Assembly (NCBI RefSeq): GCF_900102505.1
Contig: NZ_FMVT01000002.1
Location: 309,771 to 373,770, forward strand
Length of the DNA: 64,000 nt
Source of the DNA: Paracoccus tibetensis
GTDB taxonomy: Bacteria > Pseudomonadota > Alphaproteobacteria > Rhodobacterales > Rhodobacteraceae
Reading direction: 5' to 3'
Made by a program: the position numbers and the translations under genes. Position 1 is the stretch's first letter. Each line of letters begins with the position of its first letter. This document shows, piece after piece, positions 45,029 through 54,580 of this stretch. The notes beneath the pieces are model-generated. The model was given only the letters and a program-made list of their open reading frames with translations. It ran no database searches and was not told where the DNA came from.

Positions 45029-46150
45029 ATGACGAAGAGAGCGCTCATCACCGGGATCACCGGGCAAGACGGGTCATACCTAGCAGAGCTTTTGCTCGAG
45101 AAAGGTTATGAGGTGCACGGGATCAAACGGCGCGCGTCGCTGTTCAACACACAACGAGTAGATCATATCTATGAGGATCCGCATAGCAATGACGGGCGGT
45201 TCAGGCTCCATTATGGAGATCTGGCGGACAGTTCCAACCTAACGCGCATTATCTCTGAAGTTCAGCCGGAGGAAGTCTATAACCTCGGAGCCCAGAGTCA
45301 CGTGGCTGTTAGTTTTGAGGCGCCAGAGTATACCGCAGATGTCGATGCCATGGGCACCTTGCGACTGCTGGAGGCGATCCGCTTTCTCGGATTGGAGAGA
45401 AGGACGCGCTTTTATCAAGCGTCGACCTCCGAGCTATACGGACTTGTTCAGGAAACGCCACAGACCGAACGGACGCCCTTCCATCCACGGTCGCCATACG
45501 CAGTGGCCAAAATGTATGCCTACTGGATCTGCGTGAACTACCGCGAGGCCTATGGCATGTTCGCCTGCAATGGCATCCTCTTCAACCACGAGAGTCCGCG
45601 TCGCGGTGAAACCTTCGTGACGCGAAAGATCACGCGGGGCCTTTCCAACATCGCGATGGGACTGGAGCCTTGCCTCTACATGGGCAACATCGATAGCCTC
45701 CGCGATTGGGGACACGCGAAGGATTATGTCCGGATGCAGTGGATGATGCTTCAGCAGGATGAACCGGAAGATTACGTCATCGCGACGGGCGTGCAGTATT
45801 CCGTGCGCGAGTTCATCACTTGGGCTGCCGAAGATCTTGGGATCACACTTCGGTTCGAGGGGACAGGCGTGGACGAGACTGCAACGGTGGTGAAGGTCGA
45901 GGGCGACCTCGCTCCTATGGTACGCGAAGGTCAAGTCGTCGTGCGGATCGACCCTCGATATTTCCGTCCGGCAGAAGTTGAGACGCTGCTCGGTAACCCG
46001 GCGAAAGCCAAGCAACAGCTTGGCTGGGAGCCGAAAATCACGGCGCGCGAAATGTGCCGCGAAATGGTTGCAATGGATCATACCGCGGCCCGACGCCACG
46101 CACTTCTAAGGACCCACGGACTCGACCTGCCCGTAAGCCTCGAGGGCTAG
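45029..46150 (+). CDS. gmd: GDP-mannose 4,6-dehydratase
   Basis: 373 residues, the normal length, from the ATG at 45029; the frame is open upstream to 44948 but family alignment starts here. NAD motif [20 protein letters not shown]; catalytic SDR residues in STSELYG and [28 protein letters not shown] is the Gmd signature. It converts GDP-D-mannose to GDP-4-keto-6-deoxymannose, the precursor of GDP-L-fucose made by the next gene, which starts 49 bp later. Confidence 0.97.
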   Translation: MTKRALITGITGQDGSYLAELLLEKGYEVHGIKRRASLFNTQRVDHIYEDPHSNDGRFRLHYGDLADSSNLTRIISEVQPEEVYNLGAQSHVAVSFEAPEYTADVDAMGTLRLLEAIRFLGLERRTRFYQASTSELYGLVQETPQTERTPFHPRSPYAVAKMYAYWICVNYREAYGMFACNGILFNHESPRRGETFVTRKITRGLSNIAMGLEPCLYMGNIDSLRDWGHAKDYVRMQWMMLQQDEPEDYVIATGVQYSVREFITWAAEDLGITLRFEGTGVDETATVVKVEGDLAPMVREGQVVVRIDPRYFRPAEVETLLGNPAKAKQQLGWEPKITAREMCREMVAMDHTAARRHALLRTHGLDLPVSLEG

Positions 46151-46199
46151 CGCCGTCGAAGGCTCTGCGACAACATCCCAGACAAAGTGAAAACTTCAC

Positions 46200-47162
46200 A
46201 TGGCTAAAATTTACGTGGCCGGCCATCGCGGCATGGTCGGCAGCGCGATCCTGCGCCAGCTTGAGGCTCGTGGCAGTGACGGGCTGATCACGCGCAGCAG
46301 TGCCGAGTTGGATCTCACTGATCAGGCCGCAGTCCGCGACTTCATGCAGACAGAAAGGCCGGACGTGGTAGTTCTCGCCGCGGCAAAGGTTGGCGGCATT
46401 CACGCTAACAACACCTACCCGGCCGACTTCATCCACGACAACCTGTTGATCGAGGTGAACGTGATCGGACAGGCGCATGCGGCGGGGGTCCAGAAGCTTC
46501 TTCAACTGGGCTCGTCTTGCATCTACCCACGGGAGGTGCCGCAGCCCATGGCAGAGGACGCACTGCTGACTGGCGTACTGGAGCCGACAAACGAACCCTA
46601 TGCCGTTGCAAAAATCGCCGGGATCAAGCTCTGCGAAAGCTTCAACCGTCAGCACGGACGTGACTACCGATCGGTGATGCCGACGAACCTCTATGGGCCA
46701 GGTGACAACTTCCACCCCGAGAACAGCCACGTGCTGCCGGCCCTGATACGGCGCTTCCACGATGCAGTGGAGGCTGGGGCTGAGGAGGTCGTGATCTGGG
46801 GCTCTGGCAAGCCGCGGCGGGAGTTCTTGCATGTCGATGACATGGCGGCGGCATCGGTATTTGTCATGGACCTCGACGCGGAAGCCTACGCTCGCGAGAC
46901 CCGCCCCATGCTTAGCCATATCAACGTCGGCACGGGCACCGACATTTCGATCGCTGAGCTTGCCGGAATGGTCGCTGATGTTACCGGCTTCAAAGGGCAG
47001 TTGTCGTTCGACGCCAGCAAGCCCGATGGCACGATGCGTAAGCTGATGGACGTCAGTCGGCTGAGCCGTCTCGGCTGGACCGCGTCGATAGGACTTCGTG
47101 AGGGAATTGCGGAAACCTACGGGTGGTATCTCCGACAGGCAGGCAGCTTGCGCTCAAAGTAA
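46200..47162 (+). CDS. fcl: GDP-L-fucose synthase
   Basis: 320 residues. [16 protein letters not shown] is the NADPH site; [22 protein letters not shown] and [15 protein letters not shown] give the catalytic Ser, Tyr and Lys; [20 protein letters not shown] is a family hallmark. The enzyme epimerises and reduces the Gmd product to GDP-L-fucose. With gmd and manC it forms a complete route from mannose-1-phosphate to GDP-fucose, so the polymer probably contains fucose. Confidence 0.97.
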   Translation: MAKIYVAGHRGMVGSAILRQLEARGSDGLITRSSAELDLTDQAAVRDFMQTERPDVVVLAAAKVGGIHANNTYPADFIHDNLLIEVNVIGQAHAAGVQKLLQLGSSCIYPREVPQPMAEDALLTGVLEPTNEPYAVAKIAGIKLCESFNRQHGRDYRSVMPTNLYGPGDNFHPENSHVLPALIRRFHDAVEAGAEEVVIWGSGKPRREFLHVDDMAAASVFVMDLDAEAYARETRPMLSHINVGTGTDISIAELAGMVADVTGFKGQLSFDASKPDGTMRKLMDVSRLSRLGWTASIGLREGIAETYGWYLRQAGSLRSK

Positions 47163-47224
47163 GTGCCCGCGCCCCGTGCTGCACAGTCTCTTGACGGCCG
47201 CCGTATTCTAAGAAAGATTCGACT

Positions 47225-48661
47225 ATGACTTCCGTGCCTCTTATTCATCCCGTCCTTCTCTGCGGGGGCTCCGGGACCAGGCTTTGGCCGCTGTCGCGCA
47301 AGAGCTACCCTAAGCAGTTCGCTAAGCTGATGGGCGACGAGAGCCTCTTCCAAAGCGCGGCGCATCGTATGTCGGGCGCTGGATATGCTGCGCCTATCAT
47401 CGTGACGGCCGAACCTTTTCGTTTCGTTGTCACGGAGCAACTTGCTGCCATCGAAAAAGCCCCGGCTGCGGTGCTGATAGAGCCGGAGGGTCGTAATACC
47501 GCTCCAGCCGTACTCGCTGCTGCGCTTTGGCTGGAACGTCAGAACCCCGACGCCCTCATGCTCGTGGCCCCTTCGGATCACGTGATTCCGGATGCGCCGG
47601 CGTTTCGCGACGCGGTCGCGGCAGCCGTCCCACGTGCTCTGGAAGGGGATCTGGTCACCTTTGGCATCCTTCCGGATCGGCCTGAGACAGCGTACGGCTA
47701 TCTTCAGTTGGCGGTCGACGCCGATCCGGCCGCGGAACGTCCGCAATCGTTGTCAGGCTTCTTCGAGAAGCCCGACAAGCAGCGCGCAGCAGAGATGCTG
47801 GCCAGCGGCAACGTCCTCTGGAACGCGGGGATCTTTCTCTTTTCTGTCGCCGCGATTATCGCGGCCTACCGGAGCTGCGCTCCCGCGATGTTGCGGCAGG
47901 TCCAGACCGCGCTAGACGATGCAAGCACCGATCTTGGTTTCACACGACTGGCTACCGGCCCGTGGGCTGAGGTCGAGGATATCTCGATCGACTACGCGAT
48001 CATGCAGAAGGCGGACAACCTGACAGTCATGCCATTTCGCAAAGGCTGGTCCGATCTCGGCGGCTGGGACGCGGTTTGGCTGGAGTCCGGCCCTGATGCT
48101 ACAGGCAACGTCTGCTCCAGACAGGCAACCGCCATTGACTGCCGCGATACGTTGTTGAGATCGGAGACAGCAGGGCAGGAGGTGGTGGGCATCGGCCTCG
48201 AGGATATGATCGTTGTCGCGATGTCGGACGCTGTCCTTGTGGCCCGGAAATCGGATGCGCAACGTGTGAAAGAGGCTGTCTCTGTTCTTAAGGCACGTGG
48301 AGCAACCCAAGCTGTTCAGCTGCCACGCGACTACCGCCCCTGGGGTTGGTACGAAAGTTTGGTTATCGGCGGACGTTTTCAGGTCAAGCGCATCGTTGTG
48401 AAACCCGGAGCGGCCTTGTCGCTGCAATCTCATCACCACCGATCAGAGCACTGGATCGTCGTTGAAGGAACCGCGCGCGTTACCGTTGGTGATGAGGTGA
48501 AGCTGCTGACTGAAAACCAGTCGGTTTATATTCCGCTTGGCGCGGTCCATCGGATGGAGAATCCCGGCAAGCTTCCCATGGTGCTGATCGAAGTTCAGAC
48601 CGGCAGCTACCTCGGAGAAGACGACATCTTGAGGTTTGACGACGTCTATAATCGCGGCTGA
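47225..48661 (+). CDS. manC: Mannose-1-phosphate guanylyltransferase/mannose-6-phosphate isomerase
   Basis: 478 residues, typical for the two-domain type II enzyme. The N-terminal nucleotidyltransferase has LCGGSGTRLWPLSRKSYPKQF, the sugar site EKPDK and NAGIFLFS. The C-terminal cupin isomerase has RPWGWYESL, VKPGAALSLQSHHHRSEHW with metal-binding His, and IPLGAVHRMENPG. It makes GDP-mannose for the cluster. It is the last gene in the plus-strand run. No phosphomannomutase gene is seen in the window. Confidence 0.97.
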   Translation: MTSVPLIHPVLLCGGSGTRLWPLSRKSYPKQFAKLMGDESLFQSAAHRMSGAGYAAPIIVTAEPFRFVVTEQLAAIEKAPAAVLIEPEGRNTAPAVLAAALWLERQNPDALMLVAPSDHVIPDAPAFRDAVAAAVPRALEGDLVTFGILPDRPETAYGYLQLAVDADPAAERPQSLSGFFEKPDKQRAAEMLASGNVLWNAGIFLFSVAAIIAAYRSCAPAMLRQVQTALDDASTDLGFTRLATGPWAEVEDISIDYAIMQKADNLTVMPFRKGWSDLGGWDAVWLESGPDATGNVCSRQATAIDCRDTLLRSETAGQEVVGIGLEDMIVVAMSDAVLVARKSDAQRVKEAVSVLKARGATQAVQLPRDYRPWGWYESLVIGGRFQVKRIVVKPGAALSLQSHHHRSEHWIVVEGTARVTVGDEVKLLTENQSVYIPLGAVHRMENPGKLPMVLIEVQTGSYLGEDDILRFDDVYNRG

Positions 48662-49039
48662 CTCCGAACAACGGGGGTCCGCCTGCGTGCCTCAGCGGAA
48701 ACCGCAGCAAAGCTGGTTTGGCTCGTGACGCTCATGGAGACTGTTGCGCAACGGGGCCCGAACTTGCTGCTCGTGGCAGAGAGGGAGCGCTCCAAGTTGC
48801 TCTGGGCGGGGCAGCCCAGCAGAGCAAGGCGAGCGCGCCTCCCCGTGATGCGGAGCCCGTTGATGTCGTGCGGAGTGGTGCCTCCGTGTCGTCTCATGAA
48901 CGGGCAGCTTGCGTTCTCGGCGGATGGCTCTCGGGGCCATGTGGCATGCATAGAGAGGTTTTTTCACCTGCGTCTGCTGGAAGCGGCAGCGTTGACCCAC
49001 AGCGCGGCTTCAAGGACGCGCACGGTAAGAGCGCGAAGC
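48662..49039. other. Gap between manC and the integrase; no gene
   Basis: About 380 bp. Arg/His-rich frames occur on both strands but have no family match or ribosome site. The element boundary between the EPS cluster and the integrase module should lie here. Confidence 0.4.
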
Positions 49040-49936
49040 TCAAAGCCAGACATTGTGTTCCGCATTTTCGAGATAACGCCCCAAGACGTTGATCGACTTC
49101 CACCCCCCTGCTCGCATGATGGCAGCTGTATCGTGACCGGATGCCAGCAGATCCTGCGCAGCACCAACGCGAAGAGAATGGCCGCTGAAGGCCGCTACCA
49201 TATCAGGATCGAGATCAGCGCGTGCCGCCGCGCTTTTTACGAGGCGCTTGACCGTGGTCGGGCTCAGGCTTCGGTTGATCGCCTTGCCGCTGTAGATCGG
49301 GCAAAAGAGCCACTCAACGTCGGGGCCGCGCCAAGCTCGCCATTCAGCGACTAGTGCGGCGCTGCGTCTGGAACAGAAGGCGGTCCGTCCGTTACCGAAT
49401 GGGTCAGCTTTCGACCTGCGGATGACGCAGCGATATGTTCCATCGCGGCGTGGCTCGAGGTCACGGTCCTTTAGAGCGACAAGCTCCGCCCGCCGCGTAA
49501 GTAGATCATAGCCGAGCGACAACATTGTCCGGTTCCGCAGACCCCAAGGAGTGTGAGGTTGACCATCCAGAAACTGCTGGAGAAAGTCTTTTGTCAGCCC
49601 TTTTGCTTGCGCGGGACGTGCGAAAGACGCGCGGCGGATCCGGCGAAACGTGAGATTGACATCTTCCTCGCGTGTCGGATCAGGATAAAGGAGGAGGTTG
49701 TGGGCTTTCCGCAACGCGTACATTCTCCTCCGAATGGAGGAAATAGCGAGACCGGCTGCAGCCTGGTGATCAAGGAATTGGCACACTAGACCTACCTGGG
49801 CCGGGAAAGGGGAGACACCATGCTCCTCGCACCAGTTCACGAAAGCTCGGATATCGGCGTAGTAACCACGCATCGTGCTGGGTGCGTAGGCACCTTCCAG
49901 ACGCTTGAACTGTGCTTCCCAACCGATGCATGCCAT
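49040..49936 (-). CDS. Tyrosine recombinase/phage-type integrase
   Basis: 298 residues from the ATG at 49936; upstream codons (to 50092) overlap the divergent regulator and were rejected. The core-binding (SAM-like) domain is at about 10-95 (PSTMRGYYADIRAFVNWCEEHG). The catalytic domain has YDLLTRRAELVALKDRD (Arg I), GHSLRVGAAQDLL (HxxR) and GGWKSINVLGRYL (His/Trp and the Tyr nucleophile). The full R-H-R-H/W-Y set is there, so the enzyme may be active. A divergent XRE-type gene shares its promoter region. No attachment site was identified. Confidence 0.9.
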   Translation of the reverse strand: MACIGWEAQFKRLEGAYAPSTMRGYYADIRAFVNWCEEHGVSPFPAQVGLVCQFLDHQAAAGLAISSIRRRMYALRKAHNLLLYPDPTREEDVNLTFRRIRRASFARPAQAKGLTKDFLQQFLDGQPHTPWGLRNRTMLSLGYDLLTRRAELVALKDRDLEPRRDGTYRCVIRRSKADPFGNGRTAFCSRRSAALVAEWRAWRGPDVEWLFCPIYSGKAINRSLSPTTVKRLVKSAAARADLDPDMVAAFSGHSLRVGAAQDLLASGHDTAAIMRAGGWKSINVLGRYLENAEHNVWL

Positions 49937-49949
49937 GATACCCGCCCCC

Positions 49950-49963
49950 AAGCTAGCTAGCTT
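49950..49963. promoter_or_regulatory. 14-bp perfect palindrome in the integrase/XRE intergenic region
   Basis: AAGCTAGCTAGCTT is its own complement and lies 13 bp upstream of the integrase ATG and 31 bp before the XRE ATG. Between it and the XRE gene is an A+T-rich segment around a TCATATGA palindrome, likely promoter DNA. The palindrome is a natural candidate for the XRE operator. Confidence 0.55.
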
Positions 49964-49994
49964 ACTTGAACCATATAGTATCATATGAGCTATT

Positions 49995-50285
49995 ATGTCA
50001 ACATTAACTAGCGAACAAATGCGTTCGGCCAGACATGCTTTGCGATGGACAGTAGCAGAACTGGCACGCAAGAGCGGGGTCAGCATAAGCACGATTAAGC
50101 GGATCGAAGCTGAAACCGGTGTCCCTAATAGTTACCGACCAAACGTCGCCGCTATTGGAGCGGCGTTAGAAGCCGCTGGCATAGAATTTATTGGGAGCCC
50201 GGAAGATGGTCCTGGCATTCGTATCCGATCTGGAGGAACGCGTCTTGGCGGGACATCCGCTTCCGGCGATGAGACGGCTGGCTAG
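49995..50285 (+). CDS. XRE-family (Cro/CI-type) HTH regulator
   Basis: 96 residues. The HTH is at about 10-60: QMRSARHALRWTVAELARKS, GVSISTIKRIEAETG, then NVAAIGAALEAAGIEFI, the characteristic end of small alphaproteobacterial XRE proteins. It is divergent from the integrase, with 58 bp between the starts, so it probably represses the integrase and itself. The last 25 residues are low-complexity Gly/Ser. Confidence 0.88.
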   Translation: MSTLTSEQMRSARHALRWTVAELARKSGVSISTIKRIEAETGVPNSYRPNVAAIGAALEAAGIEFIGSPEDGPGIRIRSGGTRLGGTSASGDETAG

Positions 50286-50600
50286 GCGTTCGCCAGGCTG
50301 GACGGAAAGCTTCCCTGCCAGTTGAGGGCTCTCCAAATCCCCGCTCCGCATGCCTCCGCAAGCGCTGTCCCCTCGGTTCTTCCGCTAGCATTGGAAGCCA
50401 AACCCGTACTCATCCCAAAAAGGCTCAACCAGATCACCAGCGCAGGGCACGCAACTATGTCAAGATCCGACAGAAGGACGAACGGCGTCTTTGCAACCCA
50501 CCGAGATCGGCGTTGAGAATTTTCAACTTCCGGGAGAAACTTTGACCCTGCCTAGTAGATCGTCGTCGAGCCGTCACGCATCGTCAGAGCTCAGTGGCTG
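50286..50600. other. Gap before the YdcF-like pseudogene; no gene
   Basis: About 315 bp. No ORF with family match or clear ribosome site. Confidence 0.4.
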
Positions 50601-51110
50601 ATAGATAGCGCGTTTTTCATTTTATCAAAGATCGTAGGACTTGGCCTTCAGATCGAGACATGGCTGACGCTTGGGCTAGTGCTGACCGTCATCGGGGGAA
50701 GCTGGAACCGCCCTCGCTTCTCTCGATGGAGCGGATCGCTAACACTACTCGCCATCCTGGTGATCAGCATCTTCCCTTTGGGCGAACTGCTTCTTCGCCC
50801 CTTGGAGGCCCCGTTTACCCCGCGTGATGGCCCTAATCAGGTTGACGGTATCGTCGTCCTCGGCGGCTTCGAAGATCCGCGTAGCACGGAGTTCTGGGGC
50901 CAACCGCAGGTCAACCAAGCCGCCGAACGTCTAACCACTGCTGCTGCACTGGCCCTGCAACACCCGGAGGCTCGGCTGATTGAATCGGGCGGCAGTGGTC
51001 ATCTGCGCGATGCGGTGGCGGGGCGCCTCGATCTCCCGAACATCGCAGTCGACATCTTCACGTCGCTCGGCATCAGCCCGGCACGCATCTCTTGGGAAGA
51101 CCGATCCCGC
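50601..51110 (+). pseudogene. YdcF/ElyC-like DUF218 membrane protein, start lost and 3' end cut by IS
   Basis: The family normally begins Met-Asp-(Ser/Thr)-Ala-Phe-Phe. Here the frame reads ATA-GAT-AGC-GCG-TTT-TTC at 50601, so the expected ATG appears to have become ATA. The rest reads well: LSKIVGLGLQIETWLTL membrane helix, a second helix LLAILVISIFPLGELLLRPLE, then the DUF218 start VDGIVVLGGFED, RLTTAAALALQHPEARLIESGGSG. It stops at 51110, where the terminal repeat of an IS2-group element begins. A GTG at 50679 could start a shorter protein that would also be truncated. Confidence 0.75.
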
Positions 51111-51137
51111 TGGTCTTGCCCCCGTTTCACCGGACAC

Positions 51138-51971
51138 TCAGGCGGTTGCGTTTTGAGCTGCAATGAACTCGCGGGACGAGCGCATCTTCAACCCTGAATG
51201 CGGGTGATTGTCGTTGTAGTCCTTGATCCAGCCTCCGATCAATCCGAGAACGGTTTGGGCGTCCGGCAACGGCGTCACCTGGACGTAGTCGCGCTTGAGC
51301 GTCTTCACGAATGCCTCTGACATGCCATTGCTCTGAGGGCTCCGGACGGGGGTGAAGCAGGACTTCAGACCAAGCTGGCGGGCGAAGATCTGCGTGTCCT
51401 TGGCGATGTAAGGTGAGCCGTTGTCGGTCAGCATCTCTACGACCGCAGGCGCACGGTATGTCCCGAAGCGACGCTCGACGGCTTCCAGCATGATGTCGCG
51501 GATGTCGGACCCGCTGATCCCGGCATTCACCACGGCGCGCCAGGCGATAATTTCGCGGTCATGGGCGTCGATGATGAAGGCGCCGCGAATGATGTCGCCG
51601 TTCCAGCAGGTGAACTCGAACCCGTCCGAACACCAGCGCAGGTTGGAGCGCATGACGATGACCTTGCCGTCGTGAACATGCTCGGGGCGCTTCGTATATT
51701 TCCGCGCCAGCAGAAGGTTATGGGCCTGCATGGTCCTGTAGACCCTTTTGTGATTGCAGGGAGCAAGGCCTTCTGACCGCAGCTGACGGTTCAGGATCGC
51801 GGTGATGCGGCGGTAGCCATAGGTCGGCCGGGCCGTCACCAGCGTGGTGATCCGCGGCACCAGCTCCGCGTCTTGCGCCATGTGGTAACGCCGACGCGGC
51901 TCCGTCTTGCCCTTCAGTCGACCGATCAGGTTCGAGCGGGCCACGCTAAGGGTTTCTGCCACGACCTTCAC
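51138..51971 (-). CDS. IS2-group-like orfB (DDE integrase)
   Basis: 277 residues, open throughout. HTH_21-like start (PRITTLVTARPTYGYRRITA), DDE core with WCSDGFEFTCWNGDIIRGAF (first Asp), VEMLTDNGSPYIAKDTQIFA (second Asp) and SEAFVKTLKRDYVQ (Glu), ending DYNDNHPHSGLKMRSSREFI. The protein looks intact, but its orfA partner is truncated, so normal OrfAB production is lost. Confidence 0.88.
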   Translation of the reverse strand: MKVVAETLSVARSNLIGRLKGKTEPRRRYHMAQDAELVPRITTLVTARPTYGYRRITAILNRQLRSEGLAPCNHKRVYRTMQAHNLLLARKYTKRPEHVHDGKVIVMRSNLRWCSDGFEFTCWNGDIIRGAFIIDAHDREIIAWRAVVNAGISGSDIRDIMLEAVERRFGTYRAPAVVEMLTDNGSPYIAKDTQIFARQLGLKSCFTPVRSPQSNGMSEAFVKTLKRDYVQVTPLPDAQTVLGLIGGWIKDYNDNHPHSGLKMRSSREFIAAQNATA

Positions 51972-52166
51972 CGGAAACCGTCCGTCAACGGCGACCGCGC
52001 ATGCAAGGTCAGTTTTTTTGAGCGTGACTTGACCAGGGCCTCGCGCAGGATCTCGGCTTCCAGCGTCTTGCGTCCGAGATGCCGTTCCAGTTCGCGGATG
52101 CGATCCTCCAGCTGCCGCACGACCTTGTTGCTGGTGACGTCATCATCCTCGGTCACGGCAACACTC
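51968..52166 (-). pseudogene. IS2-group-like orfA, C-terminal remnant
   Basis: The end of orfA remains: RQLEDRIRELERHLGRKTLE, then AEILREALVKSRSKKLTLHA. The last codons overlap orfB by 4 bp. The HTH part is missing because the neighbouring IS51-group element begins at 52167. Confidence 0.75.
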
Positions 52167-52219
52167 TGAACCGCGCCGGATTTGTCGGAGGCTCCAACTC
52201 CTGAGTAGGATGGAGCATC

Positions 52220-52543
52220 ATGAGCAAGACGACGAACAAGTTTTCCCCTGAAGTGCGTGAACGTGCGGTGCGGCTGGTCTCCGATGGCGAGGGGCAGCAT
52301 GGGTCGCGCTGGCAGGCAATCGTGTCGATTGCGGCGAAGATCGGCTGTTCTGCCCATACGCTGAACGAGTGGGTGAAGAAGGCAGAGGTGGACAGTGGCA
52401 AGTGGGCGGGCATTCCGAACGAGATGGCCGACCGCATGAAGGCACTGGAGCGCGAGAACCGTGAGCTGCGCCAGGCGAACGAGATCCTTCGCAAGGCGTC
52501 AGCGTATTTTGCGATGGCGGAGCTCGACCGCCGGTCGAAGTGA
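52220..52543 (+). CDS. IS51-group orfA
   Basis: 107 residues: [25 protein letters not shown] around [21 protein letters not shown], and the coiled-coil end [20 protein letters not shown]. It overlaps orfB by ATGA. A frameshift near this overlap would make the OrfAB transposase in the usual IS3 way. Confidence 0.92.
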   Translation: MSKTTNKFSPEVRERAVRLVSDGEGQHGSRWQAIVSIAAKIGCSAHTLNEWVKKAEVDSGKWAGIPNEMADRMKALERENRELRQANEILRKASAYFAMAELDRRSK

Positions 52544-53448
52544 TGGTGGGTTTCATCGACGCGCATCGGGATGCGCACGGGGTCGAGCCGATCTGCGGCG
52601 TGCTGCCGATTGCCCCGTCCACCTATTATGAACATCTGGCCAAGCGGGCCGATCCGGCGCGGCTGTCGGATCGTGCGCGCCGAGACGAGGCTCTGCGCCC
52701 CGAGAACCTTCGGGTCTTCGAAGAGAACTGGCGGGTCTACGGCGTCCGGAAGATCTGGCGGCAGCTTGGCCGCGAGGGCTTCGATGTCGCGCGATGCACG
52801 GTGGCACGGCTGATGAAGGGCATGGGGATTCAGGGTGTTATCCGAGGAAAGCCGCACCGAACGACGATCCCGGACAACAAGGCACCGTGCCCGCTGGACA
52901 AGGTGAACCGCCAGTTCCGGGTGCCCGCGCCGAACATGCTGTGGGTATCGGATTTCACCTATGTCGCCACTTGGAGAGGCTTCGTCTATGTCGCCTTCGT
53001 CATCGACGCCTATGCCAGACGCATCGTGGGCTGGCGGGTCAGCACCTCGGCGCATGCGGGGTTCGTTCTCGATGCCCTGGAACAGGCGGTGCATGATCGC
53101 CGCCCCGGAAAGGGCATGGGGCTGGTTCACCATAGCGACAGGGGCTCGCAATACCTGTCTATTCGCTACACTGAACGTTTGGGGGAAGCCGGGATCGAAC
53201 CCTCTGTGGGCAGCGTCGGCGACAGTTACGACAACGCCTTGGCCGAGACGATCAATGGTCTGTTCAAGGCTGAGGTCATCCACCGCCGCGGCCCATGGCG
53301 CAGCTTCGAGGCTGTCGAATATGCCACGCTGGAATGGGTCGACTGGTTCAACAACCGGCGGCTCCTCGAGCCCATCGGGAACATCCCGCCTGCCGAAGCC
53401 GAGGCAAACTTCTATGCAGCTCTGGAAACTGAACCCATGGCCGCGTAA
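52540..53448 (+). CDS. IS51-group orfB (DDE integrase)
   Basis: 302 residues, no lesions. [20 protein letters not shown] and APSTYYEH start the protein. The DDE residues are in [27 protein letters not shown] and [16 protein letters not shown]. The ending [20 protein letters not shown] is the group signature. This is the only complete, apparently mobile IS in the window. Confidence 0.93.
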   Translation: MMVGFIDAHRDAHGVEPICGVLPIAPSTYYEHLAKRADPARLSDRARRDEALRPENLRVFEENWRVYGVRKIWRQLGREGFDVARCTVARLMKGMGIQGVIRGKPHRTTIPDNKAPCPLDKVNRQFRVPAPNMLWVSDFTYVATWRGFVYVAFVIDAYARRIVGWRVSTSAHAGFVLDALEQAVHDRRPGKGMGLVHHSDRGSQYLSIRYTERLGEAGIEPSVGSVGDSYDNALAETINGLFKAEVIHRRGPWRSFEAVEYATLEWVDWFNNRRLLEPIGNIPPAEAEANFYAALETEPMAA

Positions 53449-53487
53449 CGAGACGAAATCAGCCTCCGGCAAACCCGGTGCGGTTCA

Positions 53488-53886
53488 CTTGGTGATGTTA
53501 TACGCTCGTCGATCAGGGGAATGGACCTCGCGGCCCGCATAGGTGGTGAGGAGTTTGCTGTCTTCCTGATCGATGCCGATTGGACTGAGGCTATGACGGT
53601 CGCAGAGCGCATTCGAGAGACGATCCGAACACGCTGGAGTGCTTCTGACGCCGAGGACAAAGCTGTTACTGTCAGCATCGGTGTTTGCGTACGCCGTCCC
53701 GGACAGGTTCTCGACGATATCCTTCTGAAGGCCGACCGCAACCTTTACGCTGCAAAAGGGCGCGGCCGCGATCGAGTGGTCGGCGAAGCACCTCTCAAAC
53801 CGGTGTCACCGCTGGAACCGTCATCAAATCTCGATGCCGCACCGCGCGCATCACCACGGACTCGGGAGACAATTAATCTCCGTTAA
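53488..53886 (+). pseudogene. Diguanylate cyclase, C-terminal GGDEF fragment
   Basis: Directly after the IS end the frame reads LGDVIRSSIRGMDLAARIGGEEFAVFLID, that is, the I-site/A-site half of a GGDEF domain (split here as LGDVIRSSIRGMDL and AARIGGEEF). It continues through VSIGVCVRRPG and LLKADRNLYAAKGRGRDRVV to a normal end. Everything upstream of the A-site helix is missing. The join with the IS suggests an IS-mediated deletion that removed the rest of ydcF and of this cyclase. Confidence 0.82.
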
Positions 53887-53977
53887 CCTTCAAATAAACA
53901 CGAGCTTGACCGAAACAGCCCCCCGACAGCCTGTCATGGCGTGCTGCGTTCGGTAGCGCTCCGTGATCATGCCGAGC

Positions 53978-54433
53978 CTAGACTGGTAAGGTCGGAGCGC
54001 CTCCTGAGCGCGGAGCACCGGAGCTGATCACTCCCGCCAGGCTGGTGACAAAACTGCCCGCACTCATGTTCCCGAACAAGCTGGAAGCGGCCGCGCTCGG
54101 TGTGACGGCACCAAGCGCGGCTTGACCACGACCTGATAGGAGTTCCTCTGATCGTGACTCAGGCAAAGCATAAAGCCTTGCCTGCTGCGGGCCCAGGGGT
54201 CGTGTTGAGCCTGCTGCTGTGCTGGATTGTGCCGCGACGCGGGGACGGCGCCCGCGGTACTTTGCTCTATCGGAGCGGACGACTGGCCCCATGAGCGAGC
54301 CTGCAGGCCGCACGACCTGCTCGAAACTTGGCTCATCCTCGACAAAGGTGCTGATGGATACATTTGTGCAAGGCTGTGGGGAAGATGCGCACACAGCGAG
54401 AATCACAAGGCGGCAGAGAGCAAACTGAAACAT
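53978..54433 (-). CDS. Hypothetical secreted protein (low confidence)
   Basis: Open from 54508. A start at 54433 gives a signal-like N-terminus (FQFALCRLVILAVCASS) and then a low-complexity Ser/Ala/Gly-rich protein of about 125 residues ending PTLPV. No domain is recognised. It is upstream of nothing and downstream of a CAP-domain gene on the same strand. It may be noncoding. Confidence 0.3.
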   Translation of the reverse strand: MFQFALCRLVILAVCASSPQPCTNVSISTFVEDEPSFEQVVRPAGSLMGPVVRSDRAKYRGRRPRVAAQSSTAAGSTRPLGPQQARLYALPESRSEELLSGRGQAALGAVTPSAAASSLFGNMSAGSFVTSLAGVISSGAPRSGGAPTLPV

Positions 54434-54580
54434 TATCAAACATGTCCAAACCAATATGCTGGAACTGTAAAGGTGTTGCAGACCCAAATCAGCTGTTCTG
54501 TCCGACAACCACAGGAGTATAGGCTGCAGAGGCTTCAGCCCGCCCAGTTGCTCTCATTTCAGTCTGCAGTGACCTCAGGA

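Larger units (their letters stand above)
51111..52166 (-). mobile_element. IS3 family, IS2-group-like element, 5'-truncated
   Basis: The right end at 51111 begins TGGTCTTGCCCCCGTTTCAC on the plus strand, which resembles IS2-group terminal repeats. orfB is complete, orfA is cut at 52166 where another IS3 element starts. No second terminal repeat remains. Confidence 0.7.
52167..53487 (+). mobile_element. IS3 family, IS51-group element, complete
   Basis: Near-perfect terminal inverted repeats bound it: TGAACCGCGCCGGATTTG from 52167 and the complement of TGAACCGCACCGGGTTTG ending at 53487. It is 1,321 bp with overlapping orfA and orfB, both intact. The flanking bases (CTC left, CTT right) do not form a matching target duplication. 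Different broken genes lie on the two sides, so a deletion has followed insertion. Confidence 0.9.

Noticed and set aside
48692..49000. 102-codon minus-strand frame between manC and the integrase
   Set aside because: Arg/His/Pro-rich with no domain, overlapped by equally long frames on the other strand.
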